From the NCBI GenBank assembly GCA_002749535.1, contig MZZL01000390.1:509778-573777 (forward strand): 64,000 nt of DNA, in the 5' to 3' direction. Origin of the DNA: Apophysomyces variabilis (taxonomy: Eukaryota; Mucoromycota; Mucoromycetes; Mucorales; Mucoraceae). Of this stretch, positions 1 through 10,145 are shown in pieces. A program made the position numbers and the translations under genes. The notes beneath the pieces are model-generated. The model saw only the letters and a list, made by a program, of their open reading frames with translations. It had not been told where the DNA came from and ran no database searches. Each line of letters starts with the position of its first letter. The stretch's first letter is position 1.

Positions 1-192
1 AGTACTGCATATATCATCGTCGTTGAGGATACGTCCAGAATAGACCAGGCGCATTTGAGAAGCAGTTTGGCCATCCAAATTCTGGCTGATTCTCTCTTTT
101 AATTGAAGAACAGAAGTAGTTTCTGGGTCAAATTCGATATCGAAGATAACTCCATTTGATGGCCTGATCTTCACAGTGATTAGGTTGCTCAT
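1..192 (-). CDS. Ubiquitin-like domain protein, N-terminal part (Dsk2/ubiquilin-like)
   Basis: The reading frame starts at the ATG read from 192 down to 190 and stays open to the window edge, so only 64 residues are visible. They form a beta-grasp ubiquitin-like domain: a first strand with ITVKI, a central VLQLKERI helix and the RLVYSGRIL strand that corresponds to the LIFAGKQL strand of ubiquitin. An N-terminal domain of this kind is typical of the Dsk2/ubiquilin shuttle factors, which carry ubiquitinated proteins to the proteasome through a C-terminal UBA domain. That domain would lie outside the window, so the family choice is an inference. Other proteins that begin with a ubiquitin-like domain remain possible. 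The gene is divergent from the rhodanese gene and shares a roughly 500-bp intergenic region with it. Confidence 0.65.
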   Translation of the reverse strand, partial: MSNLITVKIRPSNGVIFDIEFDPETTSVLQLKERISQNLDGQTASQMRLVYSGRILNDDDICST

Positions 193-689
193 CGTGTATG
201 TTATCTATGGTAGGCCTTCTCTCGCACAGGAATTGAGCAGAGTGAAGGAAGACTCTCCACACAGTATTTAATCCCCGCTACATGATGTCACACACAACTT
301 TTGGAGTTCTTTAAGTTTTTGGATAGGAAATCGACGCGAATCAGTATGAACAAACACAAATAAACGAATATGTTGCCGATCTCTATTCAAGCTCTACTGT
401 TAGCTTACTTTTCCAATACGTAATATAGAAGAATGCTATGTTCGTAAATAAAAAGATGGTGCAATTGTACATAGTGAAAGAGCAAGAGAGTAATAACACA
501 AAATATTAAAAACTCGAGTCATTGTTACCTAGTTATATTCAGCTTAGGATTTATCCAGTTCGAGGACCATTGCAATGCTGAGATATGATAATGATATCTA
601 ATCGAGCAGCATATTTTTAGGCGGCGCAAATAACCTCTGCAAAAACGAGAAGGTCTCGTGTGTTTCTCATTGATTCTTTTACCTACAAT
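193..689. promoter_or_regulatory. Divergent intergenic region between the ubiquitin-like gene and the rhodanese gene
   Basis: AT-rich spacer between two divergent start codons (192 on minus, 690 on plus). It must hold both promoters. I see no convincing TATA box, repeat or conserved element. Confidence 0.4.
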
Positions 690-1411
690 ATGTACGGTCG
701 ACAGCTTCTCTCAAGAGCGTTGTTCTTTGGAACAAGAAGTACTTTGCGGCAGTTGCATGTACATGCTCGCCGTTCAGCGAACATGTCGCTCCACTATAGT
801 CATGTTGCCCCAGTTTCGCCCTTCACAACAAGTCTTAGTCATCGTGGATACAGTACCGATGCGGCAATGTCGGTGGATTATGATGAAATCCGGTCGATCA
901 TTTCCAGTGATCGTAAGGTAAAAGGGAGTTGGAATGTTTGCGTCCCAACAAACGCAACGTCTAGGACACGCACCTCATTGACGTGCGTGAGCCGGCCGAA
1001 CTGTCGCAAGGTTCTATCCCCACTGCTAAAAATATCCCATTGGTAAGAGGAAATTAAGATAGAAAACAGAATATGGACTGGAGGACGAGAAAAAAAGTTA
1101 GGAAGGCTACTACATTTGGATATTTAATGTGCCATTTTGTCCAGAGCAACTTTGCCAATGCATGGGCCACTTCTTCAGAGGAATTCTTAGATACCTTTGG
1201 GTTTCAAAAGCCGGGATTACAGGAAAACATTGTGCTTTACTGTCAGGCAGGAATAAGAAGTGCTAAGGCAGCAGAATATCTGCGTCAATTAGGGTATTCA
1301 CGGTAAGGTTATACTAGTTTCTTGTTAAGGAATTGCTAAGCTGTACCATATAGGGTACGTAACTACGATGGTAGTTGGGCCGATTATTCGGAAAAGTCAA
1401 AAAAGGTGTAA
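690..1411 (+). CDS. Mitochondrial rhodanese-domain sulfurtransferase
   Basis: Four exons (690-917, 965-1042, 1145-1302, 1354-1411) give a phase-consistent 173-residue protein. The start is the first in-frame ATG. The first ~50 residues are rich in Arg and Ser with no acidic residue and end near RGYST, which looks like a mitochondrial presequence. The rest is a single rhodanese domain: HLIDVREPAEL, then IVLYCQAGIRS, where the Cys begins the active-site loop, and a C-terminal DGSWADYSEK. Rhodaneses move sulfane sulfur from a donor to thiophilic acceptors through a cysteine persulfide. Size and layout match the single-domain yeast Rdl1/Rdl2 type, and the presequence favours an Rdl2-like role. 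The physiological substrate cannot be told from sequence. Confidence 0.85.
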
Positions 1412-1739
1412 AGCAGTGTACAGCTATTAAAACATTTTGCATGTACGATCTAACTTGTTCCTTGTGCTCTCTCTCTGTGGCTAGTCCGTCAATAGCATAG
1501 AATGACTATATAAATGTTTGCTTTGGTTTTATTTAAGGAGAAATCAAGCGTGCTTAAGTGATAAGTTTCATTACCCTTAGCAGTCCGCCAAATCTTTAAT
1601 AACTTGCATACTACCACGAACGTCCGTAGTAGCAATGTCCTGTTGGTTTGCCATCAATGGGCGCAGAGCTATGAAAATGAGTTATTGCATAATAGTAAAG
1701 GGCATAAGTTAACCTTATTAGCCTATTTTAACTAGGAAG
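1412..1739. other. Intergenic, no gene seen
   Basis: 3' flank of the rhodanese gene and upstream flank of the Fanzor-like relic. No ORF, repeat or RNA gene could be supported. Confidence 0.4.
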
Positions 1740-3050
1740 ATGAATTCAGCAACCAAGCGAATATCCCACAATCTTTTTCAAGTGCTTGACTTATCCCGTT
1801 TTGGATTGAACAGGTACATATTCCATCGAATTTAGCCCTACTATGCTAAATGCTATCAGTTTGTTATATGTTTCTACTTTAGACGACTTTACACAGAATG
1901 CTGATCGGCGTCTTGCTTGTCCAATCTTTACGGGTGGATTTGCAGTCGATTTACTCTTTGCGAGAAGGGCGAGGGGAGGTACATCAGATGCCGAACTTGA
2001 CTTGGAAGATTTCAGTTTCGATGAGGTGAACCGAATTTCGAGCCATGGGCCGTTGATCCTGGCCATAACCAAGCATTTGCTGCCATGGATGGAAGCGGTC
2101 TGAAGTTGTACCAAGTACGACGGGTCTCTAACAAGGAATATTATGCGATTACCAGGTTAGAAAGGAAGACAAAAATATTCCAGAAAGACAAAGACACACA
2201 TGGTATAGCCAGAATACAGACAAAATATGATTGCATGCAAAACCGCATCATCTCAACGTCACCATGAATTCGCTGCATACTTTTTTCAGCAACTTCCTGC
2301 ATTAGCAAAGTTTTATGGACCTTGCATGGCAAAAATACGGTTCAGGAATTATCAAGGCACATAGCTAGCTTCGAGGATCTTGCAAACTTACTGGTAAATG
2401 GAGGGACAGAGTACTATAGGAGACAGAGAACGAACAGGAGACGTAGTCGGAAGAAAAGAAAAAAGTGAAGATATAAGCGCAAAGAAGAAAAGAAGTTGCA
2501 GTGCCGCTGCAGTTGAGCGGTGAGATAAAGATATGAGCGCTTATTTCCGTTCAAGCGAACCGACTATGATATTGACTCTGAACAAACCACACCCGCAGAC
2601 CCGAAAATGGAACTCACGTTTTTTTTTCAAACAATGGGAAAGATAGCATTGATTGTGTTCGGAGCGGGAATGTTCGGGCACAAAGGCACGCTTCAAGGAA
2701 GGGGAAAAGATCGGCGACAGTAAACAAGTTATGGAAGACGCTTAAAAGGAGAGAGCGCTGAGGTGATTTGATCGCTGTGACTATAGATGAGTTGTATAAT
2801 TCACAGGTTAGTGTACCTTATTTTATGTTCGCGTTTATGGAGCGGTATATCCAGGTTTGTCATGCATACATGAGGAGACTTGAGCAAGGTCATTACAACC
2901 GACCGTATCTCTCACGACGGTATGTCAGTGCGCTCAAAATGGCATATATTGTGGCAAAGAGATGTCCACTCGGCTAAATCAATGTATCACATCGCTGACT
3001 TGGTGTGGCGTGGGCTTGGACGCCCTGAAGAATTTCGTCGACCGCAGTAG
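1740..3050 (+). pseudogene. Decayed Fanzor/TnpB-like RNA-guided nuclease gene
   Basis: Pieces of a TnpB-family (Fanzor) protein follow one another in the right order but in shifting frames. FAVDLLFARR and ELDLEDFSFDEVN precede a RuvC-I-like VDPGHNQAF (about 2052-2078) and VRRVSNKEYY. Then come LAKFYGPCMAKIRFRNYQG (to 2358), LVNGGTEYYRRQR (about 2390-2430), VFGAGMFGHKG (about 2656), a RuvC-II-like VTIDE near 2780, a probable 48-nt intron (2807-2854), and the RuvC-III-like LWQRDVHSAKSM (from 2949) ending at the TAG at 3048-3050. There is a frameshift just before VDPG, another near 2360, a stop before GDLIAVTIDE, and the zinc-ribbon cysteines between RuvC-II and RuvC-III are largely lost. The motif order is seen; the family name rests on known TnpB/Fanzor motifs. 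The copy is surely inactive. The 5' limit is uncertain. Confidence 0.7.
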
Positions 3051-4560
3051 TTTATTTTTTAACATCTCCACTACGCATGTGGCCTCCTATTGCCTTAGGT
3101 AGCAGTGATTTCGATATATACGTCTCGAACGGCAAGTTCAGTACTTTTAGATCACATGTTTCTGACGCCAACTCGTCTTTTCAATTGCCCAACTTTTTCT
3201 GTGTATACCATCTGGGTAAGTAAGAAAGCATTATCCTAGGGAAGCAATATTCACACAAACCCCTTATTCGTATTATTTCCAGTCGACGCAAATTTGATTT
3301 TATCTGTCAACGCAACTTGTTATGCAATAAACAGCAAGACATGCATTTGCTCAAAGAGCTGCAATGCATCAAATTCAAACTCAGATCTCCATTGTCTACA
3401 CGCTTAGGGATTGAATATCGAGATTGGGATAGTGGTGATGCTCGACAGATCTACCATTTCAATCTACGTACAGTCTACAACCAGAAGCAAATAAATAACA
3501 TTTATTTAAAAGCAGCTGGAAAACAGTATAGTATAGAAAGAGAGGAAGCTGCGTAAGAGAAGCACAGTTAACTGTGCTCGAGATCAATAATGGGACACTG
3601 CATATTAGAATGTGCGTTTCCAAGCGTTAAGGTTCTATAACATGCATGGTAAACCATAGGTAAAAATTGTGCTACTACCCTATCAGGGCTTATGTCTTCT
3701 TTCCGCGGAAAAATGACATATCTGGAAACTGGCGAAAGAGTGCGTGATCATGTTTTTGCATAGAGCCTTGGGAATCCAGAAGCAAGCATATCTCGGCGCA
3801 TCCAGCGATGAAGATTAAGACCAGATACAGCTCAAGAACAACAAAAACTGTAAAGCACAGATACTTTGGGTAGTTGATGGTTGGTTGAAACTATTATTTG
3901 TTTAACGCGACTCAATTTGATTCGAGCACTGAGAATAGGCGATGTCAGTAGAAGAAGTCGTTTTGAAATTGGTAACCCGTATCAACGTTTTTTATATAGC
4001 GCAGTTCCAGCTATAAAGCCAAGCTATTAATGAATTTTATACAGGAGAAATCAAGATTTTATCAGGAGAACTCAACTAGTACCGATGATGGAATAACCAT
4101 TTCTGGATATCGCTCCAAGCTGAAGTAGATCTTTTGCTGATTTCAACTGAAAAAGTGCATTTGTGCCTTTCCTACAGTTTAAATGGTAAGATACATACCC
4201 ACAAGTGTCCGCACATATGTAATGGAGGAAGAAAAACCAAAGACTGTATTTGTCTTGTGACTTGTTCAAGGGGAATATTGTATCTGATCACCAGCTGGCG
4301 ATCTCCTTTCTTTGTTCGACTATTCATCCCTAGAAAACTCAAACACTGTTTATTGAATGCATTTATACGCTACTTTAAATAGATTGTCAGTCTATGAGAA
4401 AAGGCAAAGCTTAGACTAAAAGTAAAATAAGTATTAGTGAATTCAGTTATGCCGAAGGCATAGTTTACTCACACTAGCTTGGCTCTATTGTACACGCAAA
4501 TTTCATTCGAGCAGAATAATAGTACATTCCTGGTTAGTAAATGGGAACAGAGTGACCTTG
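3051..4560. other. Intergenic, with one weak two-exon candidate
   Basis: A possible small ORF starts at 3077 and splices 3215 to 3283, ending at 3407. It is phase-consistent and has a cysteine-containing tail, but resembles no family I know. A second open frame at 3317-3556 overlaps it in another phase. Neither is strong enough to call a gene. The rest shows nothing I can name. Confidence 0.25.
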
Positions 4561-4704
4561 ATGTCTTCCATTTACTCGCCGAAGGAATTTCATCCATGGA
4601 TCGGACCCGGTCCCGCACCTGTTTCGGTTGGGGGCGGCGCAAAAGGAGTCATCGGCTTCCTGAAACGGCCGGGTTATGTATACAATGCACTGCAGAAGAC
4701 CTGA
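4561..4704 (+). CDS. Possible small protein of 47 residues, unknown
   Basis: An uninterrupted ATG-to-TGA frame encodes 47 residues with a Gly/Pro-rich centre (IGPGPAPVSVGGGAKG) followed by VIGFLKRPGYVYNAL. The local base composition is more GC-rich than the flanks, which suggests coding sequence or a gene fragment. I do not recognise it. A spliced continuation past 4704 is possible, because an acceptor-like sequence lies near 4790, but no frame is compelling. It could also be the relic of a larger gene. Confidence 0.25.
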   Translation: MSSIYSPKEFHPWIGPGPAPVSVGGGAKGVIGFLKRPGYVYNALQKT

Positions 4705-5456
4705 GGGCATGCATACTCTGGCGAGGACATTGAACTACAGGAGAATGAGTGGCACTGTGTATTAGTGCGCATCATTTCGTTTTCAACAGCTGTCCATAAG
4801 AATCTGACGGATGGTCTATCATGCATCAATATACAAAATACAATAACAAAAGATAAGGTTCGCATGAATTGGATGGTTTGATAGCATCATATTGTTTAAA
4901 TATACAACAAGAAGAAAAGTTAACAGTCGCCTCTGTGTCAATGGGTGGTGTAAGATAGGAAGAGTCAAAGCAAGAAGAAGTATGTCTTCAGCTTGGTACT
5001 CACTTTCTTTCTTATTATGCAGAGCATACGTCCCTTCGTTCGCTGACACAAAAAGGCCTATTAATTCAACGTGGATTTCACGTCACAGCAGCGTGTCATA
5101 TATCCAACAATTGTACCGGATATGTATTAAATGAACATGGTTTTCAAGGCAAAAATCCTTACAAGCCATGGTGACGAGAACAATGCAAAAAGAAATCGCG
5201 CTATATAAATATTAACCACGAAACAAAAGAGGTTCAAGAAACATAAGAGAAAGTGATGATGAGTGTATTCAAGAAGGAACCCGTCCACAATGAGTAAGAG
5301 AGATTGAAGAAGTTCCATATACGGAGAGCAAGGGCAGGATTGGGAGGAAGAAGAGAGAATATGGGAGGAACAGGCTGAGGAGGGGCAAATGATCGTGCAA
5401 AACCCAAATAAAATTGTTCGTGAGATAAACTCCAAACAGTCAATACCCCCCATTCT
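4705..5456. other. Intergenic upstream of the G alpha gene
   Basis: AT-rich sequence without a supportable gene. It ends in the CT-rich leader of the G alpha gene. Confidence 0.35.
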
Positions 5457-5519
5457 TCCTCCCCTCCTCTCTCTCTCTCTCTCTCTTTCTCTTTTTCTTT
5501 TTCTCTCTCTATTTCTACT
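5457..5519 (+). repeat. CT-rich tract in the leader of the G alpha gene
   Basis: An almost pure pyrimidine stretch dominated by CT dinucleotides lies about 70-130 nt before the start codon. Similar tracts lie close upstream of the KH-protein gene and of the rhomboid gene, so it may be a core promoter or leader element rather than a chance microsatellite. Confidence 0.6.
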
Positions 5520-5589
5520 CCTTGATCGTCAGACTCATCTCACCCTCATTCATTCATTTCATTGTACAGTCATTACGTTGTTTGCAGTT

Positions 5590-7132
5590 ATGGGCATATG
5601 CATTTCGTCGGAAGAACGAGCCGAAAAAAATCATAGTCAATTAATTGACCGAATGATTAAAGAAGACAGCCGAAAACTTAAACGAGAATGCAAAATATTG
5701 CTTTTAGGTCAGTTCGCGAATCATCCCTTTATATATGAACGCTTTATTGACGATTTGAGTTATACAGGAAGCGGAGAATCCGGGAAAACGACCATTGTTA
5801 AACAGATGAAAATCATTCATCAGAATGGATATACCAATGAAGAGCTATATACCTGGCGAGCAACAGTTTACAAAAACCTGCTGGAATCAGCACAAGCGCT
5901 GGTCGCGGCTATTAACAAATTTGAGTATCAGTTTGATAATGAGCAGAACAATGTGAGACTACCTACTTTTTTGTTATTTCTCCTTGACGCAACTCAACCC
6001 CTTCTAGAATTATGCAAAGCAGATTACGGATTATCAACTAGGAGATACAACCAACCCCATACTCAAAGAAGAGATCGCAACCGCAGTTACTAGCGTTTGG
6101 AAAGATGGTGTAGTCGCTCGACTTTTAGATAAAGAATCCAGTGGTTTTTATCTAATGGACTCGGCTTCCTAGTAAGTTGCATAGAAAAGCACATTTTTCC
6201 TCTTCCTTTGTTTTCCCTTATTTTAACCCGTTTTGGTCAATAGCTTTTTTGAAAATGTTGACCGATTAGCGAAACGTGACTACATCCCTAGTGTACAGGA
6301 TGTATTGCGCGCACGATCAAAAACAACAGGTATCATGGAAACAAGGTTTACCATTGATCAGTTGAGCATCCAGTAAGCATGTTATATGAAGCTCTCCCCT
6401 CAGGATATGGGAAACTAATTTGCTGTTAGTATGTTTGATGTCGGTGGCCAACGTTCAGAGCGTAAAAAATGGATTCATTGTTTCGAGGCAGTAACATCTA
6501 TCATCTTCTGCGTCTCTTTGAGCGAATATGACCAGGTCTTGCTTGAAGAATCACGTCAGGTATATAAAAACATAGCTTTACAATATGCGATGTCACATTA
6601 TTTATTCTTTTTGTTTCATCTCTAAAAGAACCGTATGATGGAGAGCTTGGTACTTTTTGAGTCCGTCATCAACAGCCGATGGTTCCTGCGAACGTCGATC
6701 ATCTTGTTCCTTAACAAGGTGGATGTATTTAAAGAAAAACTAGCAAAAGTTCCACTGGAGCGCTATTTCCCTGCCTATGCCGGTAATGAGTCAAACCAGA
6801 AATTTTTCCATTTGTTTAATCTTTGTTCTTGGCATTAGGAGGGCAAGACGTCGATAAGGCTGCGAGATATATTCTTTGGAGGTTTAGTCAAACGAACAGG
6901 GCCAAACTTAAAATTTATCCACAGTAAGCTTTATCACATTCATTCTCCTTTTTTTTTGCTTATTCCTTATTTAGCCTGACACAAGCAACAGACACATCCA
7001 ATGTAAGTTTGATTAATGACAAAAAGAACATACTTCTCAGGGGGCTTATTCTACGTTTAGATCCGCCACGTTTTCATTGCCGTCAAAAATACCCTTTTGC
7101 AAAATGCATTGAAAGACTCGGGCATTTTGTAG
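5590..7132 (+). CDS. Heterotrimeric G-protein alpha subunit
   Basis: Nine exons (5590-5707, 5768-5952, 6008-6171, 6244-6372, 6430-6559, 6629-6782, 6839-6923, 6975-7002, 7061-7132) give a phase-consistent 354-residue protein, the normal length. The N-terminus MGICISS fits N-myristoylation at Gly2 with a palmitoylatable Cys4. Nucleotide-binding motifs are in order: GSGESGKTT (P-loop), RSKTTGI with the switch-I arginine, [12 protein letters not shown] (switch II), NKVD, and TQATDT where many G alphas have TCATDT. The helical-domain region LMDSASY is also present. The C-terminus is KDSGIL: the position four from the end, which is Cys in pertussis-toxin-sensitive subunits, is Ser. The protein couples seven-helix receptors to effectors at the plasma membrane. 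Assignment to a fungal G alpha subgroup needs a tree. Confidence 0.95.
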
Positions 7133-7655
7133 TTAGCACCTATATTAGCTTTCATTTTAATCCTCACTTATAAACAACATAGAAAATCACCAACTACTCC
7201 CAAAGAGCAATCCCTTCTTTTAAAGGATTTAATAGAACATTACTTGAGCTAGCTTCTTGCAAAGGAAAACCCTGATGGATGATTAGCATAATTAGTAATC
7301 TACCGCGAGCAAGGAGCTCGTTTTTCTATGCTGCAGTCTTGACCCTGAATTGAAACGAGCTTTGTTCTTCTATACTGAAAATAATTGGATAAGGTGCATA
7401 ACCATCCCGCAACAGAATATTCTATGTTAAAGTGCTGCTCATAGCAAAGCGTTCAAAGCAACAGACTGTCTTGCAATCGCTTCACGTACTTGGTATGCTA
7501 TCGAGCAGGAAAGGAACCCTACTATAATGACAGAGTGTTGACTAAACATTTTACAGGTACCGGTCTAAGATTTTGGTTAGGCCAAGCACGCGTTTCTTTC
7601 TCTGTTGCTACTTTTCTTACTAGGATGGAATAAGCAGTGATGAAGTATGCATAAG
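7133..7655. other. Intergenic, no gene seen
   Basis: 3' flank of the G alpha gene. No supportable feature. Confidence 0.35.
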
Positions 7656-7958
7656 TCAGAATGACTGACAGATGCACAGATGCATGGCTCGAGAGCGATT
7701 GACTATTTCAGCGTATCTGCAATATTTATGCAGGTTAATGAGATGCTGATGGTACATATACTTACACTTGATTATCGCTATTAGTCCATCCGTTAGCATG
7801 TTCACGGCGGAGGAGAGTCCGAATGCTTCCTAGAGACCCGTCAGGACGTATATTCTCCCGCGCTGCTTACGAAAAAAGATTAAAAGTGTCAGAGACCAAG
7901 CGAATGATCAGGTTAGAAACTGGGAATTCTTACCATCATCATCATCTCGAACTGACAT
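7656..7958 (-). CDS. Possible three-exon micro-gene, 60 residues
   Basis: Read on the minus strand, exons 7958-7934, 7862-7766 and 7716-7656 join in phase across introns with good GTAAG donors and CAG acceptors (71 and 49 nt). The product starts MSVRDDDDARENIRPDGSL. A TATA-like TATAAATA lies about 20 nt before the ATG. If the second intron is retained, translation stops after 41 residues. The IRPDGSL stretch is faintly like the Mago-binding start of PYM/WIBG proteins, but the rest does not follow that family, so no function is proposed. Splice quality is the main support. Confidence 0.35.
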
Positions 7959-8682
7959 AGTATAAAGCAAAGGCCTACTGTATTTATAAACCATCAACTT
8001 TTCCGACGATATCATGGATGTGATAAAACCGAGCGTTTCAAGTTACAAAGCAAGAAAAGTCTTTACTTATGTGGATCGAAGCAATTCTGTTTTTAGTTCG
8101 GCACAAGCCGTTAAGCTTTGTGCATGGGAAACAGAAGTTGCATTAACTTATCGGATGAAGCAGATCACTTGATATCCATGAACGATAGCTTCTAAAGATA
8201 TATCATTTCTACACTTTTATGGTCCATAGCCATTCCAGCAAAAATAAGAACAAGAGTGAATGTTTCTGTGTTGCTCCTATACGAATTTTTCTCAATAATA
8301 GCTGTTGTTGATGCTTTTAGGTCGAAACATAACGTTCCCACGCTAGTATCAGAGCAACCGTCTGAACATCAAGCGCAAGATCTAACTGCTGAATGAACAA
8401 GAAATTGGCTTCAATTAGACAAATTGCGTAGAAAGCAAACAAAATAGAGGGCCTCAGTGTCACTTGGGACAACAAAGTCCGATATTCAGTCTGACAAGGT
8501 ATCAATGCTAGTTGGGTGCCAAAGACGTCTCACTGGTTGCTGAAGTCTCGTCCATTTCCTTATTTTTTGCTGGGTCACTGGCTATGTTTTCTCCCCTTCT
8601 ACTCATCTACCAGATCGTGTAGAAAGAAACAGTATACAATAAGCTCATTTATTGTTCACTCTTCTCTTTCGAAAGGGATAGT
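7959..8682. other. Intergenic, no gene seen
   Basis: Spacer between the micro-gene and the eL37 gene, which runs toward it. Only short, unconvincing frames occur. Confidence 0.35.
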
Positions 8683-9264
8683 TTAGGCGGTGGCGGCAAC
8701 TTGCTTCTTAGCCTGGGTGCCTAAAGTTTATATGAATATGATTTCTCTCATGCACCTGTTATAGCCTACTTACCCTCACGGAAACCGTTGAGGAAACGGC
8801 GATGAACAAGCTTGAGGTGGCGCATACGGCCAGTACCAGTCGTCTTTCTACGCTTGCCCTTCTCGGACCAGTTGACTAGAAGAAGAAAAAAGAAACAAGT
8901 CCCAATTTGAGTATATTGAACCTTTTCGAATGTCATATCAAAGCTTACAAGAGCGGATCTTGGCAGCGGGGTAACCACATTGAGCGCAAGTCTTCTTCTG
9001 CTTGTGGAAAGAACGGTTGCCACAGCGACGGCAGAGCGTGTGCGATTTGGTGTGGCGTTTACCAAACGAAGAGGTACCCTTGGTCTATATGAGAAAAGAA
9101 GGCATCGTCAGTGTCATGAAGTCCCTCGTAGAATCCAGGATTGAAAATCTCGAAAAGGTTGGATTTCTTATATAATCCATCTTTTGTCGCATCCATCCCA
9201 TCCATCCCATCCATCCATTATAGGACAAAAATCTGTCTCCAAGAAATGCGTTGCTACGTACCAT
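8683..9264 (-). CDS. rpl37: Large-subunit ribosomal protein eL37
   Basis: Four exons on the minus strand (9264-9262, 9084-8949, 8875-8774, 8720-8683) encode 92 residues, the usual length. The protein begins [19 protein letters not shown] and carries the four-cysteine zinc finger [20 protein letters not shown]. It continues with the basic [19 protein letters not shown] and HLKLVHRRF and ends in [10 protein letters not shown]. eL37 is an rRNA-binding protein of the 60S subunit. The first exon is just the ATG, followed at once by a GTACGT donor. The 177-nt first intron contains a CCATC-type microsatellite (about 9188-9222 on plus). First introns at or near the start codon are common in ribosomal protein genes. 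Confidence 0.97.
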
Positions 9265-10145
9265 TTTTGGATTACCGTGAAGGAAGGAGCATCATTTGGC
9301 TCGACTCCATGCTTTACTTGCTGGGCCCAGCTCGGGAAGGCGGAGATTGAAGCTTGACCTTAGCGACTTGCACACATATTTGACTTACGGGCGCGCCTTT
9401 TTCAGTCCTCCTGCTGCACGAGTCCTGTCACATGGCCAGAATGCAGATGCCTTGTGTTTCTTTAGAAACGTCCATTAGTTCTTGCATACAGTACATACCA
9501 GTTTCAAAAAAGTACAGATTCAGTTAGACAACATCCAGAAGACTGCGGTTTAGCTTGGTTTAGTTCTGGACCCAACTCTTCCCGTATCAAACATACAAAT
9601 AGCCATAAAAAACAACAACCATGTGAATATGAGATTCGGCGAGGAAGGGTTTGGGATATGTTCAATCTATCATGTATGTAGGATTATCATGGCATAATTT
9701 GTGAATGGGATAAAGATTTTAGTATTGTGATTATTTGGTTTTTCGATTCCCTTTATAAAAGAACAATAAGGGTTCAAGTGCTGATCAAATTAATGTCCTC
9801 AAATGTACGGTTTAAATTTGCACCATCTGTAGTTTCCTCGCCTTCGCTCTTGGCATTACTGCTTTGGCTTCGATTTTTATCAGCTGAGGAAGAGAAGAAA
9901 ATAGCAACATATAACGAAAATAACAATATGCTTCATTTATGCAAATAACGTGAGCATTAAATGCATGATGATGGTGGTAAACAATACAGGATCAGCAGAA
10001 GAATACCTAGGCTAGGGAAAACTTATGGTTTGTCATCGTGTTCTATGAAAAAACGATCTAATGAATTATGAGAACAATTCCTTTGTTTATTTACTTTCTT
10101 ATTTCTTTATTCTTTCTTCCTCGTATTTTCTACTCTTCAATTGAT
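9265..10145. other. Intergenic: divergent promoters of eL37 and the MFS gene
   Basis: AT-rich region between divergent genes. An in-frame ATG at 10068 could extend the transporter by 26 hydrophobic residues. No other feature is supported. Confidence 0.35.
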
